Source: Peromyscus leucopus
Taxonomy: Eukaryota; Chordata; Mammalia; Rodentia; Cricetidae
DNA length: 64,000 nt
NCBI RefSeq assembly: GCF_004664715.2
Contig: NC_051084.1
Coordinates: 56,787,334 to 56,851,333 of the forward strand
Direction of reading: 5' to 3'
Positions within the stretch are counted from its first letter, which is position 1, and the number at the start of each line of letters is the position of its first letter. Positions 60,051-64,000 of this stretch are shown piece after piece. The notes beneath the pieces are model-generated. The model searched no databases, was not told the DNA's origin, and saw only the letters and a program-made list of their open reading frames with translations. The translations under genes were made by a program, and so were the position numbers.

Positions 60051-61080
60051 CTGTTAATGAAGCCAGATTTATAAAAATTTCAACTCCTTAGCATCAAGAT
60101 ATTTGGATTCTGGGGTGAAAAAGTTAATGAAGTTAGGGAAAGTGCTGTCACAAAGATTCTTCCATTTATTATTATAAGACATTTTTAGACTGAGCATGCT
60201 CTAAATTATAGTCATACCAGTCATTGTGATATTTTGGATTTTTAGACTGATAAATGTTCTTCTGAGCTGTACAGCACTGCTATCATTTGGAAGTGATCAG
60301 ACCTCTTATCAAGAAAGCTTGAAAGCTACAATTTTATATGCTATGGTAGATATTATATAATAGTATCTATAATCTTCTCAAAGGACTACAGTAGAACAAT
60401 ATACATTGCTCTAACAAGTTGCCCAAGGGTAGCATTAAAGCACTTCAATTTCAACAGATTTATTAACCTTGCCATTTTAGTGACTAAGTCCAAAGACCAG
60501 CTCTGAGAAGCCCTATGTCACCGTAAATAATGGTGTCACAAACACTGGAATATGTAGAACAGAGCACATGTCAAGGCAGAAAGCCAAATTGTAGGAAGAA
60601 TCAGGGTCACTTTTTTTATGGCTACTTGGAAACTCTTAGGAACTTACCAGTCTCTGAGAGAATTGCTTTTCTTCTTCTGAGTTGGGTACTCTAAGCATTT
60701 CTCCCTGGACCTTACCACAAATACTCCTTACCACCACTTGATTTCTATACTAAGGACCAAACATCCAACATATGAAATGGTGGAGAACAAGCCACATCAA
60801 AACCATAGCATAGCCCTAATACTAGGTATGATGCTCTTTAAATATTTCTAAAGGGAAATCTGGACTTTACCAAAGGAAAAAGGTTTTTCTGAATTTCAGA
60901 ATGGATCTTGAGTTAAAACCAAGTAGTGAGTGAGTGCACTCATGACTTATGTGGCCTCTGAGACATAACCCCAGAGGAATAGTTACCTGCCAAGTTAATT
61001 AATTGTAGACAGGAAAACTATGAAACTTTGGAAATGCCTTACTTTTATCCTTATTATAAATTATATATTGATGAGTATTA
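60051..61080. other. Intronic sequence, nothing recognised
   Basis: AT-rich; no repeat identified. Confidence 0.5.
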
Positions 61081-61085
61081 TTGTC

Positions 61086-61425
61086 TTAGTTATGGTTTTT
61101 ATTGCTATGAAGACACATCATGACCACAGTAAGTCTTACAAAGAAAACATCTAATTGGGGTGGCTGGCTTACAGTTGCAGAGGTTTAGTCCATTATCATC
61201 ACTATGGAGAGCATGGTGGAGTGCAGTGAGACATGGTACTGGAATAGCTGAGAGTCCTACACATCTTTCAGGCAACAGGAAGTCAACTGCCAGCCACAAG
61301 GAGGGGAGCTTGAGCAAAAGAGACCTCAAAGTCTGCCCCCAGAGGACACATTTTCTCCAACAAGGCTAAACCTCCTAATAGTGCTACTCTCTTTGGAGGC
61401 CATCTTCTTTCAAACCACATTATAT
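61086..61425 (-). repeat. LTR-like rodent interspersed repeat (copy 4, antisense)
   Basis: 'tttattgctatgaagacac' and 'atcatgaccacagtaagt' correspond to the reversed end of the repeat at 24185. Later parts are diverged. Confidence 0.6.
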
Positions 61426-64000
61426 ATGATTTAATAATTACCTTAGGAGCATGTGTATTTACTGATTCTGATCTCAGAATTGAATTACAATGTTGTTCTG
61501 AGTAGAAAGTAGTCACTACTAGGGCAAATAGAGGCAAGAAGTCCAATGCTAAGAAGCCTAGGATAGTCTGTTGTCAACACTGTACATGAATCCAAGGATC
61601 AAAGGAAGAGATGTTAGGGGTGGAATGATAGACATCATCCGAGTCAACACTGAGAAGTGAGTCCCTGCCAAACCTATTATGTGACAGGTATGTCCTTAAT
61701 AAGAATTTAGCAAACTTTCACATGAATCATTTGAACTTTGTATGATGAAGTACTTCAAGTATGTAATTGATACAGTCTGTTTTTATTTGAAGTAATTTTA
61801 TCTTATTTTGTTTTCCTCAACATAAGGGCGCATCTTGTTTGAAGATGAAAAGTAAGAAAATATCACAGTAGTCGAAAGGTAGAAATCAAAAGAAAACAAA
61901 TTTAATATCTAGAATACTTTAATTAATTTTTGTTTTGATAGATTTTCCTGTCAGTCATGTAATTTATGATATGTTAATTATCAGGAAAAAAAAGTTAGCT
62001 TCGAAACTCAGCCCCAGTATAAAGTGATCAGTTTTCAGAACTGCAAGTTTTTTTTTTCCTTTGAAAAAATTATGGAGATCCATAAATTTATTCCAGTCTA
62101 CAAAATTTAGGAAATTTGTATCCAATACACCATAAATATAATAAATAACAGAGGCTACATAAGTAGTTGAATCAGTTGAACAAGCATTGTCAAACAATAA
62201 CCAGTCCTAGTTAAATGAAGATAACTTTTATACTACTAGAGTAATGTAAGGAAGGTAAGTTCATTTGCACGTGAATTTTAAAATATGTAGATTTATAATT
62301 TTGTTACCTGCTGTGTATCCCACAATCTATAATGTTAATCAAACATGTAGTATAGCTTATTATATGCTCTTCTTGAAGTCAAATAATCAAGTTACTAATA
62401 AAGTAATATAAGAGAGATTTTCAGTACTTTTCTGATATTGCAAATTTCTATCATTATTGCCTATCGTATTTTTATAAAGTTGATTTGAAAATATTCTATG
62501 AGTTAATTAAGCAAGTAGATTAGAATGGAATTATTTTACCCCTTATGTTTTATATTTTGCATGCATTCTACAGTATGTATTGCTTTGTGTTAAGAAAATG
62601 CTCCTGGGCTCAAGTTTATTCTGTGCTATGGTATTTGGAATTGTGTCAACATTACAACTTTGATTCAATTTGTCTTGAGATGTAGGAGCAATGGCCAGTT
62701 TGGAGCAAATAAGTAGCATTACCTGACTTACATTTATACATTCCTGGAGTAGATTTTTCATGAAGCCCTTAAGGCGGTTCTCTCTGTGCATGTGACTCCA
62801 CTAGGTGATGGTGAAGGCAGTGGGCTACATAGATTAGCAATGTAAATAAAAGGAAAATGGGTGTCAGGGTAGCCTCATAGGAATGACTACACCGAGTTCA
62901 TCAGTAAACTGGAGGACACATGTGCTGCCCAGATTCACAGGACTCCTGCCCTTTGTAAGTGGAATCAAATTTATCTGCTCTGACATGTTATCAAGAAAGT
63001 TTAAAGCTCCATTTTTATAAGGATTCTTAAATGTGAGATATATGGCACCAGACATGGAATAATTCTCCCTTTGAATGTTGGCTTGAAGGCTGTCATTTTC
63101 TCCACCGTGCTCTCTGATACTATTTGGGACAGCCCAGAATAATCTGGATATCTGCATATCATATCTGCCCTCCAGTTTTCATGTCACACTGGAGTTGATC
63201 TGTGGTTTTTTCTAGCTGCCTGACTATCTTATTTGTTGGTCTGTTTTGTTCCACAGAAAGCCTTCCTAGCCATTCCCATCTCAGTCTTTATTCTGCTGTA
63301 TTCTCAGTTACAAAGTCAGTTAAATAGAAAAAAACAAATAGACCCCAGTTCCTGGATTTTTTAATAATCTTGTTAGCCTAGAAGCATAAGAGATTTTTTT
63401 TTAAGTTGTAACTTTTGGAGCCCTGACACTATGAAATGCAGAGAATGACTATTTCTTGAGATTTAATCTCACATTTTATAACGGGGTCACAGAAATCTGA
63501 ATAGAGATGTCTGGCCTACTTTTAATTAGGCCTTCTCTTTTAATATATCCTTTATTAAGGGGATTTGATTTCCATTGGGAGAAAGTTGTGAGCAATATGA
63601 TATAAATTGCAATTATGAGAGATTCTAATGTTAATACAAGGGACATTTTCCAAAGAAATTTTGAGTGTGGTTTTATGACATGCCAGTTGCAGTTTTTAAA
63701 ATTTTTTTAATAAAACTGGAGCCATATTCAACATAGCAATTGAACTTAATTTAAAAATTCTTCCTATTTAACTTACCATATGTATCTGATCCTTAAAAAG
63801 AAGTCTGTGCTTTGGCATTAAAAATATAAGAAATGTGGAACTGAGAGAATGTTTAGACTGGGCTCGACAGAATCACAGGAAGGGGGAGGGACATATTAGA
63901 AACTCTTACAGAATGAAATGATTCGTAGTCACGGAGGCAGCACTTCTCTTTTCTTCTCAGCCAACCCCAGCATTGGTGGCACTCCCCTTCAGGGAAATAC
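61426..64000. other. Intronic sequence to the window end, nothing recognised
   Basis: About 2.6 kb with no repeat family or exon that I can identify. The next ADGRB3 coding exon is not here. Confidence 0.5.

Larger units (their letters stand above)
15938..64000 (+). other. ADGRB3: ADGRB3 intron following the first coding exon (partial)
   Basis: Starts with GTAAGT. The next coding exon should begin by completing codon 253 and lead into the first thrombospondin repeat; nothing like it appears before the window ends. A very long intron here agrees with what is known of the gene. The contents are repeats and AT-rich single-copy sequence, listed individually. Confidence 0.85.

Overview
The window is nuclear DNA from a rodent, most likely a cricetid (deer mouse, vole or hamster group). 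The SINEs are rodent B1, B2, B3 and B4 types. Several B1 copies carry a form I associate with cricetids (the stretch 'ccaagtgagttccagg'). A 2.9-kb LTR element at 1189-4103 matches the size and LTR length known for the cricetid 'mys' retrotransposon. The species cannot be fixed from the sequence alone. Nearly all open reading frames here are chance frames or lie inside repeats.

One protein-coding gene is recognisable: the 5' end of ADGRB3 (BAI3, adhesion G protein-coupled receptor B3), on the + strand. A CpG island covers about 11190-12110. A probable non-coding first exon ends at a good splice donor (12474/12475). Intron 1 follows, then the first coding exon at 15166-15937. That exon holds the start codon (15181), the signal peptide, the CUB domain and part of the linker before the thrombospondin repeats. 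It ends at a consensus donor (15938) in phase 1. I found no later coding exon, so 15938-64000 is the start of a very long intron.

Layout: 1-900, probable L1 debris. 1021-1169, antisense B2. 1189-4103, a near-complete mys-like element on the minus strand. 4137-6160, LTR-like and L1-like debris. 6220-11190, gene upstream region with a few SINEs. 11190-12474, CpG island and exon 1. 12475-15165, intron 1. 15166-15937, coding exon. 15938-64000, intron 2 with SINEs, L1 3' ends, simple repeats, sense-oriented mys-related solo LTRs (28773, 46011, 57620), a nested three-layer transposon cluster (29282-30190) and several fairly repeat-poor stretches (15.9-21 kb, 32.2-38.1 kb, 61.4-64 kb).

I saw no tRNA, rRNA, CRISPR or bacterial-type system. 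The most notable points are the upstream ORFs of ADGRB3 (one stops a single base before the start codon), the mys-like element with both LTRs, the nested LTR-in-LTR-in-DNA-transposon cluster, and a few cryptic-exon candidates. Repeat family names were assigned by eye and should be confirmed with RepeatMasker and a cricetid library.
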